Counted from the first letter of the stretch, positions 9,724 through 17,581 are shown. The stretch: 64,000 nt of DNA from Paenibacillus spongiae (GCF_024734895.1 NZ_CP091430.1:1933501-1997500); one strand, 5' to 3'. Notes: generated from the sequence alone by a model not told the origin. Numbers and translations are program-made.

Positions 9724-10518
9724 ATGAAGGATGCTCAAACGTCCAAAGGCAGAAGGCGGCGCGAGCAGATCATGAACGTCCTGAAACGTCAGGGGAAGAT
9801 CACCATTTCGGAAGTGGTGGAACGATTCAGTGTATCGGAAGCTACCGCGCGCCGCGATTTGGAGCTGATGGAGAAGAAGGAGCCCGTGATCCGGACGATC
9901 GGCGGGGCAATGTATGACGGCATGAACGCAGTGCGAGAGATTCCTTTTGCTGAGAAGGAAGGGCTATCGTTTCTGGAGAAGGAACGGATTGCCGGTGCGG
10001 CTGCAGAGCTCATCGTGGAAGGGGATGTCGTCGGCCTCTCAGGAGGCACGACGAATTACTTGCTTGCGAAGCTGCTGAAGATGCGCCGCGGCATTACGGT
10101 CGTCACCAATGCGGTCAACGTCGCCATGGAGCTGGCCGGCAGCGATATTCAGGTCGTTCTCATAGGCGGCATGATGCGTCATAACAGCTTCGAGCTATGC
10201 GGTCCTCTTGGTGAGGCGATGATTGCACAGCTCAATATCGGCAAAATGTTTCTCGGCGTCGACGGCGTTTCCTCTACGGGCGGCATTACCACTTATTCCG
10301 AACAGGAAGCGCAAATTGCGAAAGCGATGATCAACCGGTCTCAGGCCACTTACGCGATGTTCGATCATACGAAGATCGGCCGCACCTCGCTGTTCTCCAT
10401 TGCGCCGCTGACAGCGCTGCAGGGCTTCATTACCGACGCGCCGCTGCCGCAGCACCTGGGCGCGGTTGCGAGCGGCTTCGGCATCCGCGTATATGTAGCC
10501 GGCGAAAGCGGCGAGTGA
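9724..10518 (+). CDS. DeoR-family transcriptional regulator
   Basis: 264 aa. N-terminal DeoR winged helix-turn-helix: RRREQIMNVLKRQGKITISEVVERFSVSEATARRDLELME, then the C-terminal sugar-phosphate sensor domain (IAGAAAELIVEGDVVGLSGGTTNYLLA, VVTNAVNVAMEL, FLGVDGVSSTGGITTYSEQEAQIAKAMI). DeoR sensors are isomerase-fold domains that bind phosphorylated sugars, which fits control of the upstream kinase gene and its product. Start set at ATG 9724, with GGTGGAG upstream inside the end of the kinase gene; an in-frame ATG at 9703 overlapping the kinase is possible but less likely. Confidence 0.9.
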   Translation: MKDAQTSKGRRRREQIMNVLKRQGKITISEVVERFSVSEATARRDLELMEKKEPVIRTIGGAMYDGMNAVREIPFAEKEGLSFLEKERIAGAAAELIVEGDVVGLSGGTTNYLLAKLLKMRRGITVVTNAVNVAMELAGSDIQVVLIGGMMRHNSFELCGPLGEAMIAQLNIGKMFLGVDGVSSTGGITTYSEQEAQIAKAMINRSQATYAMFDHTKIGRTSLFSIAPLTALQGFITDAPLPQHLGAVASGFGIRVYVAGESGE

Positions 10519-10803
10519 TCAGCGTCAGGAGCCGGCAGCCAGGCCGGTGCTAGATAAGTCAGCGTTGGCGGGGAGTTGGCAAGTCCCCTCTGTAAGTCCG
10601 TTCTTCGGACTAACAGCAGTGTCAGGGCATCAAGCGGCTGTAAGAACTAAAAACGGACTTACTGCGAACGCCCGGGCAGGTGGACCGGTCTGTAAGTCCG
10701 TTTTTCGGCGTTACAGCCAGGTGGATGCAGCTAGACTAGAAAGTGGACACACTGTAGTAGCGACCTGTTACAATAAAACTAACAATAAGGGTCGAGGTGT
10801 GTC

Positions 10804-11085
10804 ATGGGAGATATTCGCCAACATTTTGATGATGAGTTCAAACGTCAAACCGTAAAGCACATGCAAGAAACAGGGAAATCCCCGTCTGAAGTTTCAAAGG
10901 AGCTGGATATCCCGGTAAGTACCATCCGCGCCTGGAGAAAGAAGTTTGCCGATACTGGGGAGAAGTCCCAGTTATTCGTCGACTACGAGCGTTTGAATAA
11001 ACTTGAACAAATGAATCGCGAGTTGCAAGAAGAGAATGAAATCCTAAAAAAGGCAATGCACTTCTTCACGAAAAACCGAGACTGA
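10804..11085 (+). CDS. IS3-family transposase OrfA (helix-turn-helix subunit)
   Basis: 93 aa. HTH_Tnp_1 type DNA-binding domain FDDEFKRQTVKHMQETGKSPSEVSKELDIPVSTIRAWRKKF followed by a leucine-zipper-like helix (LNKLEQMNRELQEENEILKKAMHFF) used for multimerisation in IS3 elements. The slippery heptamer A-AAA-AAG lies at 11046-11052, in frame within this gene, so part of the ribosomes should shift to -1 and make an OrfAB fusion. GAGGTG precedes the ATG. Confidence 0.9.
   Translation: MGDIRQHFDDEFKRQTVKHMQETGKSPSEVSKELDIPVSTIRAWRKKFADTGEKSQLFVDYERLNKLEQMNRELQEENEILKKAMHFFTKNRD
11046..11052 (+). other. Programmed -1 ribosomal frameshift site (A-AAA-AAG)
   Basis: In the orfA frame the codons read CTA AAA AAG, giving the canonical heptamer. 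A -1 shift here continues as GNALLHEKPRLIYSFIHKH and then MCSVMNVSRSGYYKW with no stop, which is the normal N-terminus of IS3 OrfB. So the fusion transposase is predicted directly from the sequence; efficiency cannot be judged. Confidence 0.8.
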
Positions 11086-11957
11086 TTTACTCATTTATTC
11101 ATAAACACCGCTTCCAGTTTCGTGTTGAGAAGATGTGCAGTGTCATGAATGTATCCCGAAGCGGTTATTACAAGTGGGTCACGCGAAAACCAAGCGAGCA
11201 GGAGAAACGCCGTCAGAAGCTGAAGAAACGCATCAGGCACCACTTCGATGGCTTCAAGCAACGTTATGGGAGCGATAAGATCGCTGAAAAGCTGCGCGAA
11301 GAAGGCTGGACAGTCTCCACCAAAACGGTGAGTCGTTACATGAAGGACATGGGACTTCGCTCGATTACAGTGAAGAAGCAAAAAGCAACAACGAACTCGA
11401 AGCACAACATGGCGGTGTTTGAAAACGTGCTGAATCGTGCGTTTAAACCGGATGCACCCAATCGAGTTTGGGTAGCCGACATCACCTACATTGCCACGCG
11501 GCAAGGCTGGGTATATCTAGCGAGTATTATGGATCTTTACTCTCGCAAGATCGTGGGCTGGTCACTTGGCGAACGCATGACCAAGGAGCTGGTGCTAGAC
11601 GCCTTTGACAAGGCTGTCTTACATCGAAAGCCGCCGAAAGGGTTAATCCACCACTCGGACCGAGGTTCACAGTATGCCTCGACGGAATACTGCGAGCGAC
11701 TGGCGGCGAATGAGATGATTGGAAGCATGAGTCGAAAAGGAAATTGTTACGATAACGCCTGCATCGAGGCCTTTCACAGTGTCCTTAAGAAAGAACTCAT
11801 CTACCAAACCACCTTCAAGACCCGCAAGCAAGCATACGATGCGATTTACGAGTACATTGAACTCGAGTACAACCGTATCCGGATCCATTCGTCCATTCAC
11901 TACCTGACCCCGCATCAGTCCGAGAAAAGGTACTATGAGCAACTCCAGATCGCTTAA
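11052..11957 (+). CDS. IS3-family transposase OrfB (DDE catalytic part, made as OrfAB by frameshift)
   Basis: The -1 frame is open from the frameshift site to 11957; an internal ATG at 11133 would give a 274-aa OrfB. The HTH_21 segment (KRIRHHFDGFKQRYGSDKIAEKLREEGW) precedes the rve integrase core: first Asp in VWVADITYIATRQGWVYLA, second in GLIHHSDRGSQYAS, and Glu in CYDNACIEAFHSVLKKELIY, the D-D-(35)E triad. The typical tail YNRIRIHSSIHYLTPHQSE is present. The gene appears full length and potentially active. Confidence 0.92.
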   Translation, partial: GNALLHEKPRLIYSFIHKHRFQFRVEKMCSVMNVSRSGYYKWVTRKPSEQEKRRQKLKKRIRHHFDGFKQRYGSDKIAEKLREEGWTVSTKTVSRYMKDMGLRSITVKKQKATTNSKHNMAVFENVLNRAFKPDAPNRVWVADITYIATRQGWVYLASIMDLYSRKIVGWSLGERMTKELVLDAFDKAVLHRKPPKGLIHHSDRGSQYASTEYCERLAANEMIGSMSRKGNCYDNACIEAFHSVLKKELIYQTTFKTRKQAYDAIYEYIELEYNRIRIHSSIHYLTPHQSEKRYYEQLQIA

Positions 11958-12103
11958 AAACTGTGTCCACTTTCTTGACAGAGATACAGGAAGACGGTGC
12001 GCTCAGCCAAAAGGAAGCTGTAAGACCGAAAAACGGCGTTACAGCAGGTGTCGCAGGTGTTGAATCGGTCTGTAAGTCCGTTTTTCGGACTTACAGCAGC
12101 GGA

Positions 12104-12149
12104 ACACGAAAAAACCGACCATCATATCAGATGGTCGGTTTTTTCGTGT
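12104..12149. terminator. Strong bidirectional terminator between the repeat array and nagA
   Basis: A 19-20 bp perfect stem (arms ACACGAAAAAACCGACCAT and its complement) with a ~6-nt loop. The A and T tracts within the stem arms let it work in both directions: it ends nagBA transcription (minus strand) and any rightward transcript from the repeat/IS region. Confidence 0.85.
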
Positions 12150-12162
12150 GCATGGTTAATAT

Positions 12163-13356
12163 TTATTGGGAAACGCTGCGTCCCTTAACCCAGGTCGTAA
12201 CAATGTGGTGCGTGTCGTCCGTCAATACGAGATCCGCTTGCTTCCCTACGGCAATGCTCCCGATCTGATTCTCCATGCCGAGTACCTTCGCAGGGTTGCC
12301 GCTGGCACAACGGCTTACTTCCGTGACGGAGAGGTCGGTATGCTTCAGCATAAACCGGAAAGCTTCGATCATCGTTAACGTACTGCCTGCAAGCGAGCCG
12401 CCCTCCACGAGACGAGCAACGCCATCCTTAACGCTGACTTCCAGACCGCCGAGTCCGTATTGCCCGTCGCCAAGACCGGCCGCAGACATCGCATCGGTGA
12501 TCAAGACGAGCTTGTCTGACGGCTTTGTGCGCGAGAGCAGCTTGACTGCAGCGGGGTGGGCATGATGGCCGTCAGCGATGATTTCGGCGCTGATGGCGTC
12601 TTCCGTCATGACGGCACCCAGCGTACCCGGCTTACGGTGATGAAGTCCCGTCATGGCGTTATACGTATGAACGGCGTGGCGAAGACCGTGCTGTACGGCA
12701 GTCACGACATCGTCGTACGAAGCATCCGTATGGCCTAAGGCCGGTACGATACCATTGGCGGACAGCCATTCGATAACGTTCAGCGCTCCGTCCCGTTCGG
12801 GTGCGAGCGTCATCATTTTGATTAAGGAAGGCCACTGCGCAGCCCATGGTTTCAGCCAATCGGTTTGCGGCGGGGTAATAAAGGCCGGATTTTGCGCGCC
12901 GGGCCATTTTTCGCTAATGAAGGGACCTTCCAGATGAACGCCGATCAGCTCCGCATACGGCATGTCGCGCTTGCGGTAGGCATCCGTCGCTTCAAGAACG
13001 GCTTGAATGGCGTCATGCGATGCGGTTACGGTTGTAGCGAGCATCGCTGTCGTGCCGTTCGCAGCGTGATATTTCGTGATAACATCGAAAGCATCGCTGC
13101 TGGCGTCCATAAAGTCGCTGCCGTATCCTCCATGTACATGGATATCGATGAAGCCCGGCAGCAGCCAGCCTTCCTTGCCATCCACATAAGGAACGCCGCT
13201 ATCTGCAGCGGCCTGCTTGCCGGTCTGATCCGCATTCGATTCCGTGGAACGGATATCGGCTATAAGGCCGTTCTTAACGTCTACTTCTCCCCAAAACCAT
13301 TGATCTTCAGCAACAATACGGACGTTGCCGATACGTAAGCTACGTGCGTCTGCCAT
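12163..13356 (-). CDS. nagA: N-acetylglucosamine-6-phosphate deacetylase
   Basis: 397 aa amidohydrolase that removes the acetyl group from GlcNAc-6-P, giving GlcN-6-P for NagB. Metal-binding motif LPGFIDIHVHGGYGSDFMDAS, then GVHLEGPFISEKWPGAQNP with the metal-binding Glu, GHTDASYDDV, and LITDAMSAAGLGDGQYGLGG with the catalytic Asp. Start ATG 13356 has GGGAGGT 7-8 nt upstream and overlaps the nagB stop codon (TAATG), so the two are translationally coupled. Genes catabolise amino sugars from chitin or cell-wall peptidoglycan. Confidence 0.95.
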   Translation of the reverse strand: MADARSLRIGNVRIVAEDQWFWGEVDVKNGLIADIRSTESNADQTGKQAAADSGVPYVDGKEGWLLPGFIDIHVHGGYGSDFMDASSDAFDVITKYHAANGTTAMLATTVTASHDAIQAVLEATDAYRKRDMPYAELIGVHLEGPFISEKWPGAQNPAFITPPQTDWLKPWAAQWPSLIKMMTLAPERDGALNVIEWLSANGIVPALGHTDASYDDVVTAVQHGLRHAVHTYNAMTGLHHRKPGTLGAVMTEDAISAEIIADGHHAHPAAVKLLSRTKPSDKLVLITDAMSAAGLGDGQYGLGGLEVSVKDGVARLVEGGSLAGSTLTMIEAFRFMLKHTDLSVTEVSRCASGNPAKVLGMENQIGSIAVGKQADLVLTDDTHHIVTTWVKGRSVSQ

Positions 13357-14078
13357 TAAACATACCTCCCTGCTTCTCGATCGAGCAGGACGAGCACATT
13401 CGCATGCGTTTGCAGCAGCGAAGCGGGACAATCTGTCGTAATCGGGCCCGTTAACGCTTGCTTCATAATATCCGCTTTATCGGCGCCTTTGCCGACGAGC
13501 ATGATCGTTCTCGCCTTTAAAATCGAGCCAACTCCCATTGTTATGGCCTGCTTGGGCACTTCATCCATGGATGCAAAGAAACGGGCGTTTGCCTCGAGTG
13601 TCTCCCGTTTCAACTCGACAACATGGGTTCCGCCGTGAAGCGTTCTGTCCGGCTCGTTAAAACCGATATGGCCGTTATGACCGATGCCGAGCAGCTGCAC
13701 GTCGATTGGCTGAGCGGCCAGCATGGCATCGTAGCGGCTGCATTCCGCCGCCAGATCGGCCGCCATTCCGTTTGGCAGAAAGGCGCGGTTATCCGGCAGA
13801 TCGATATGGCCGAACAGATGCCGGTTCATAAAATAGGCGTAGCTTTGCTCGTTCTGCGGTTGAAGACCGACATACTCATCCAAATTAAACGTCGTAATTT
13901 GTGCGAATGATACTTCTCCGCCTCGATATCTCTCTACCATTTTTTCATAAATTCCGATCGGTGTCGAGCCTGTCGCCAAACCGAGTGTCGCCGTTGGCTT
14001 CGTCTGAATGATATAGATAAAATATTGCGCCGCGTAGGAGTCTAGTTCCTCCCGGCTGTCGAACTTGCGGATAATCAT
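13356..14078 (-). CDS. nagB: Glucosamine-6-phosphate deaminase
   Basis: 240 aa. Converts GlcN-6-P to fructose-6-P and ammonia, feeding amino sugars into glycolysis. Motifs TLGLATGSTPIGIYEKMVERY (phosphate loop), TTFNLDEYVGL (catalytic Asp) and LLGIGHNGHIGFNEPDRTLHGGTHVV (catalytic His) are all present. Length matches the short Bacillus-type enzyme that lacks the E. coli allosteric tail. AGGAGGTGG precedes ATG 14078. First gene of the nagBA operon; a strong promoter lies about 190 bp upstream. Confidence 0.95.
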   Translation of the reverse strand: MIIRKFDSREELDSYAAQYFIYIIQTKPTATLGLATGSTPIGIYEKMVERYRGGEVSFAQITTFNLDEYVGLQPQNEQSYAYFMNRHLFGHIDLPDNRAFLPNGMAADLAAECSRYDAMLAAQPIDVQLLGIGHNGHIGFNEPDRTLHGGTHVVELKRETLEANARFFASMDEVPKQAITMGVGSILKARTIMLVGKGADKADIMKQALTGPITTDCPASLLQTHANVLVLLDREAGRYV

Positions 14079-14137
14079 GAGGCCACCTCCTAAAAGTTTT
14101 GTGAAGCACTGCTTCTCGAAAAATCATCTCAGCAAAA

Positions 14138-14221
14138 CTGGCATCGGAAGCATTCGCTTCAATAGGTGAAGCACAGCTGCCAGATTGGCATCGGAAGGAT
14201 CAACTTAATTAGTGAAATAGG
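14138..14221. repeat. Two imperfect ~36-bp direct repeats in the nagBA leader
   Basis: Copies begin at 14138 and 14185 (47-bp period); both start TGGCATCGGAAG, and then share CTT, TAG and GTGAA blocks. They lie between the predicted nagBA promoter and the nagB start, so in the mRNA leader. They could be regulator binding sites or just duplicated sequence; no known family motif was recognised. Confidence 0.5.
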
Positions 14222-14262
14222 CGTGCAAAACAATGCAATTTTTGAAACTGTCCATTACTTTC

Positions 14263-14291
14263 ATTCTAAAGGAAACGGGATGATTAAACAA
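14263..14291 (-). promoter_or_regulatory. Putative sigma-A promoter of nagBA
   Basis: On the minus strand TTGTTT (14286-14291), 17-nt spacer, TAGAAT (14263-14268). Just upstream of the -35 box are two direct repeats on the plus strand, ATAAAAATGATTG (14291-14303) and ATAAAATGATTG (14313-14324), about two helical turns apart, as expected for an activator or repressor dimer pair. Confidence 0.6.
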
Positions 14292-14399
14292 TAAAAATGA
14301 TTGCATAGTTCAATAAAATGATTGTTAAAATCAAAAAATAGTTTAATGTTCTGCAGATAATTGTCTGATATAACGATAAGCTAAATGGAGTTTATAGAA

Positions 14400-14776
14400 C
14401 ATTGCCCTAAATGTATAATGCTTGTATAAAGCAGCCAACGTATGAGGATGCAGGAATCAAACGAGCGGGAACCAAAATCATAAGGTTAGCGCAGCGTCCT
14501 GTTAAACAGCTGCGGTTCGCAAGCTGCATGCGCTTCCTTTTTCCGTCAAGTATTCATTTTTTACTGGCAGACAGATAATTTGACGATTATGTGAAGCCGA
14601 AACGGTTATGCCCCGGTGTTCGTAATGTGATCCGTATGGGCAATAATCGATTTGTTCGGAAACGTGTACGGATGAGGCTGCAGCGGTAGTGAGGCTGCAG
14701 GATAAGACAGCTCGATGAATAGCACTCATGAAACGGATTCGGCGCACTTATTTACTACAACTTGGGGGAAACGTAA
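14400..14776. other. Long non-coding stretch upstream of the IPP isomerase gene
   Basis: About 375 bp without a believable gene. A TATAAT at 14414-14419 could start a ~350-nt leader for the isomerase. The stretch holds several GC-rich short inverted segments (for example AGCTGCGGTTCGCAAGCTGC near 14510) but I cannot match it to a riboswitch class. Confidence 0.35.
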
Positions 14777-15841
14777 ATGACGGACCATGTTACACCAGAG
14801 CAGCACAGCCAGACGGCAAAACGGAAAGGAGAGCATATTCGTATTTGTTTGGAGGAGGAGGTCCGGGGAAGCGGGATAGATTCCGGTTTTAACGGCTATC
14901 GCTTCCGTCATCGGGCTCTGCCGGAAATCGCGTTCGATGAGATCGATATAAGCACGCGCTTTCTGGGCAAAAGAATGCGAACGCCGCTGCTAATCAGCTC
15001 GATGACTGGCGGTACGGAAGAGGCATTTGCCATCAATCTCCGGCTTGCAGAGGCGGCGGAGGCGCGCGGCTGGGCGATGGGGCTCGGGTCGATGCGCGCA
15101 GCGATCGAGAAGGAGGAGCTCGCCCCGACCTTCCGGATTAGAGCCGCGGCTCCCACGATCCCGGTCATAGCCAATCTGGGGGCGGTGCAGCTGAACTATG
15201 GCTACGGCGTCGATCAATGTTGCCGGGCCGTGGAGTTGGCCGAGGCGGATGCGCTCGTTCTTCATCTGAACAGCCTGCAGGAGGTGTTCCAGCCGGAGGG
15301 CGATACGAATTTCCGCGGTCTACTCGCCAGAATTGCCGATGTATGCGCACAGGTCGGCGTTCCTGTCGGAGTGAAAGAGGTTGGATGGGGCATCGACTCC
15401 GAAGCAGCTGCAGCGCTGACGGAAGCCGGCGTATCCTTCATCGACGTTGCGGGCGCGGGAGGCACGTCATGGAGCCAGGTGGAGAAATTCCGGTCACGGG
15501 ATCCGCTGCTCGCATCGGCAGCCGAAGCATTCGCGAGCTGGGGAACGCCGACAGCGGAATGTGTGAGCGATGTTCGAGCAGCGCTGCCGGATGCCTGCAT
15601 AATTGCTAGCGGCGGACTGCAAAGCGGTGTTGACGCTGCCAAAGCCATTGCACTCGGTGCCGACCTGGCCGGATACGGAAGAAGCCTGCTTGCCGGCGCC
15701 GCTGGCGGCCCGAACGTGCAGGCCGATGCGCTGCATACGACGCTGGAACGGATCGAGCTGGAGCTGCGCGCCGCCATGTTCGGTGTCGGAGCAGGAACGC
15801 TCGATGCTCTTCGCAGCTGCGGCCGCTTGATGAAACTGTAG
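14777..15841 (+). CDS. fni: Type 2 isopentenyl-diphosphate delta-isomerase (FMN-dependent)
   Basis: 354 aa. Interconverts IPP and DMAPP, the isoprenoid precursors, using reduced FMN and NADPH. N-terminus HIRICLEEEVRGSG, FMN-site segments LLISSMTGGTEEAFAINLRLAEAAEARGWAMGLGSMRAAIE and AGAGGTSW, and the active-site stretch LHLNSLQEVFQPEGDTNFRG are those of IDI-2. GGGGGAAAC precedes the ATG. It is monocistronic here: a bidirectional terminator follows. Its product would supply YtpB and other prenyl pathways, but it is not linked to them. Confidence 0.93.
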   Translation: MTDHVTPEQHSQTAKRKGEHIRICLEEEVRGSGIDSGFNGYRFRHRALPEIAFDEIDISTRFLGKRMRTPLLISSMTGGTEEAFAINLRLAEAAEARGWAMGLGSMRAAIEKEELAPTFRIRAAAPTIPVIANLGAVQLNYGYGVDQCCRAVELAEADALVLHLNSLQEVFQPEGDTNFRGLLARIADVCAQVGVPVGVKEVGWGIDSEAAAALTEAGVSFIDVAGAGGTSWSQVEKFRSRDPLLASAAEAFASWGTPTAECVSDVRAALPDACIIASGGLQSGVDAAKAIALGADLAGYGRSLLAGAAGGPNVQADALHTTLERIELELRAAMFGVGAGTLDALRSCGRLMKL

Positions 15842-15865
15842 GGTTATTACAGGTAAGTATGAAGC

Positions 15866-15910
15866 AAACAAGCCCAATGCTCACATTGTCCGTGGCATTG
15901 GGCTTGTTTT
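15866..15910. terminator. Bidirectional terminator between fni and the ArsB/NhaD-type gene
   Basis: Stem CAAGCCCAATGC / GCATTGGGCTTG (extended by A/T pairs to AAACAAG...CTTGTTTT) with a 14-nt loop and T tracts in both directions, between two convergent genes. Confidence 0.85.
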
Positions 15911-15966
15911 GTCGGTGTGAAGGTGAGATACGTATGCAGCGAAGACCGTTTCCTCCGGTCAGGATA

Positions 15967-17247
15967 CTAGACCAGATATCTTAAATAAATATAGACGCTA
16001 GAAATCGCTACGGAAAGCAGCATAAGCGGAAATCCGTATTTTAAATAGGTGACGAACCGGATTGGATAGCCTTCCTTGCTGGCCATGCCGGCTACGATCA
16101 GATTGGCGCTCGCCCCGATCAAGGAGCCGTTGCCGCCGAGACATGCCCCCAGCGCCAAGCTCCACCAGAGCGGCTCCAGATTGGAGAGCCCCATGTTGCC
16201 CATCTCTTGAATCAGCGGAATCATCGTGGCTACGAAGGGAATGTTGTCCAAGAACGCAGAAGCGATGGCGCTAAGCCATAGAATGAGCATAGATGCCGCA
16301 ACAAGCTCGCCTCCTGTCAGTTCCATAGCCTTCTCGGCCAGCTCCGCGATTACCCCGGTCTCGACAAGGCCGGATACGAGAGCGAAGAGGCCGACGAAGA
16401 AGAAGATGGTCGCCCACTCGACTCGGGACAAGGCCTCTTCCATCATATGCTCGCCTGTGAGCAGAAGCAGCAGGAAGGCGCCGGCTAGCGCGACGGTAGC
16501 GGATTCAAGGTGGAGCGTCTGATGCAGGAAGAATCCGATGATGGTCAAGCCGAGGACGGACAGACTCTTGCGAAGCAGCTTCGGATCGGAGATCAGCTCT
16601 TTCTCGTTGATATCCATAATGCCGCGCTTAAGCTCGTCTCTCGTCTGGATTCCTTTGCGGAAGAGCAGGATGAACAGCGGGATAAAGACGATCATAATGA
16701 TCGCGGCAACGGGTGCAAGATGAATAATGAAATCCATGAAGCCTAATTCCTCGACCGCGCTGCCGATCATGATGTTGGGCGGATCCCCGATCAGGGTAGC
16801 CGTACCGCCAATATTGGCCGCCATGATCTGTGTCAGCAGGAATGGAAGCGGATTGATTTGGAGCGCCCTTGTTATGCTGAAGGTGACGGGCACCATGAGC
16901 AGAACGGTCGTTACATTGTCCAGAAAGGCGGAGCCGAAGGCGGTAATAAGCGCCAGGGAAACGAGGATCCGGACCGGACTCCCGTTAGCCTTCTTGGCGG
17001 CTCGGACGGCGATGTATTTGAAGAGACCGGTATCGGCCGTAATGCTGACGATGATCATCATTCCGATCAGCAGGCCAAGCGTATTGAAATCGATGTGATG
17101 AAGGGCCGTTTCCTGATCGACGATTCCGAATCCGATCATCAGGATCCCGCCCAGCATGGCGACAATGGTGCGATGGATTTTCTCCGCAATAATGAATCCA
17201 TAGGTTAGTAGAAAAATACCGATTGCCCAAATCGCTTGTTGTTCCAT
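15967..17247 (-). CDS. ArsB/NhaD-family ion transporter
   Basis: 426 aa with about 11-12 membrane segments. The two pseudo-repeats of the ion transporter superfamily are visible: the first re-entrant region TAFGSAFLDNVTTVLLMVPVTFSI with GGTATLIGDPPNIMIG, and the second AIASAFLDNIPFVATMIPLIQ with LGGNGSLIGASANLIVAG. Members export arsenite or exchange Na+/H+ or carry anions; no ars regulator or reductase is adjacent, so the substrate is open. GGAGGTC lies before ATG 17247. A clear promoter and a ~165-nt leader with a stable hairpin precede it, suggesting leader-level regulation. Confidence 0.85.
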   Translation of the reverse strand: MEQQAIWAIGIFLLTYGFIIAEKIHRTIVAMLGGILMIGFGIVDQETALHHIDFNTLGLLIGMMIIVSITADTGLFKYIAVRAAKKANGSPVRILVSLALITAFGSAFLDNVTTVLLMVPVTFSITRALQINPLPFLLTQIMAANIGGTATLIGDPPNIMIGSAVEELGFMDFIIHLAPVAAIIMIVFIPLFILLFRKGIQTRDELKRGIMDINEKELISDPKLLRKSLSVLGLTIIGFFLHQTLHLESATVALAGAFLLLLLTGEHMMEEALSRVEWATIFFFVGLFALVSGLVETGVIAELAEKAMELTGGELVAASMLILWLSAIASAFLDNIPFVATMIPLIQEMGNMGLSNLEPLWWSLALGACLGGNGSLIGASANLIVAGMASKEGYPIRFVTYLKYGFPLMLLSVAISSVYIYLRYLV

Positions 17248-17455
17248 AAAGACCTCCGATAGTTTTTTTGGGGGCTACGGTTCCTTGGAAGCGGTCATCA
17301 TAGGTAACGCGCAGGAGGAAGCATAGACATAGGTATTGAACGACAATGGGTGAGCATAGCAAGAAGGAGCCTGTACGTGACAGGCTCCTCCAGTACCAAG
17401 CTTATTCGATTCAACACATTAGCGATAGTATACTTCGTTTTTCAGCATGTGTAAA
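17248..17455 (-). promoter_or_regulatory. Promoter and structured leader of the ArsB/NhaD-type gene
   Basis: Minus-strand promoter TTTACA (17450-17455), 17-nt spacer, TATACT (17427-17432). The ~165-nt transcript leader carries a strong hairpin AGGAGCCTGT/ACAGGCTCCT (about 17365-17390) and ends with an A-rich and C-rich segment before the ribosome site. The layout suggests a cis-regulatory RNA; I could not assign it to a known riboswitch. Confidence 0.5.
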
Positions 17456-17581
17456 GAGAATTAATGGAAGGGTATTCCGCTAGCGAATCAACCCCGAGCT
17501 TACGATATTGAGTTGAATTTAAGGCTGGGGATAGAGATCCTGCGGCGGACGCTATGAAAAATATCCCACCCAAAGCCGTCT

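Larger units (their letters stand above)
10733..11980 (+). mobile_element. IS3-family insertion sequence (about 1.25 kb)
   Basis: The element has two overlapping transposase frames (orfA 10804-11085, orfB from about 11052) joined by a frameshift signal. Terminal inverted repeats are visible: AGAAAGTGGACACA near 10738-10751 at the left and its complement TGTGTCCACTTTCT at 11962-11975 at the right, extending imperfectly to ~35 bp (shared AGCGAYCTG inside). Ends are placed at 10733/11980 by this alignment. I see no clean target-site duplication, so either the ends are off by a few bases or the copy is old. Both frames look intact. It sits within the hairpin repeat array. Confidence 0.9.
10590..12096. 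repeat. Array of five 27-bp palindromic repeats, interrupted by an IS
   Basis: Hairpin units lie at 10590-10616, 10638-10664, 10690-10716, 12018-12044 and 12070-12096. Consensus arms are CTGTAAGTCCG and CGGACTTACAG around a 5-nt loop; unit 5 is perfect. Loops alternate: T-rich in units 1, 3 and 5 (TTCTT/TTTTT) and A-rich in units 2 and 4, so neighbouring units are in opposite orientation. The A-loop/T-loop pair has an identical 52-bp period on both sides of the IS. This resembles REP/BIME-type extragenic repeats; no adjacent REP-associated transposase is seen. Function unknown. Confidence 0.85.

Noticed and set aside
10547..10855. 102-aa open frame across the hairpin repeats
   Set aside because: It is composed of the palindromic repeats and the IS left end; repeat-coded residues (VCKSVFR) recur in another shadow frame at 11963-12268, and there is no ribosome site or family similarity.
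10590..12096. CRISPR array
   Set aside because: Units are palindromes of alternating orientation with similar, not diverse, spacers, only five copies, and no cas genes.
14400..14776. GEMM (c-di-GMP), c-di-AMP or cobalamin riboswitch upstream of fni
   Set aside because: Individual words such as GCGGGAACC are suggestive, but the conserved cores were not found.
14726..15877. Long open frames antisense to the IPP isomerase gene
   Set aside because: Shadow frames due to codon bias; none has a start signal or domain, whereas the sense frame is a full-length isomerase.
17248..17420. M-box, yybP-ykoY or fluoride riboswitch upstream of the ArsB/NhaD-type gene
   Set aside because: None of their conserved core words was present in the transcribed strand; kept only as an unassigned leader.
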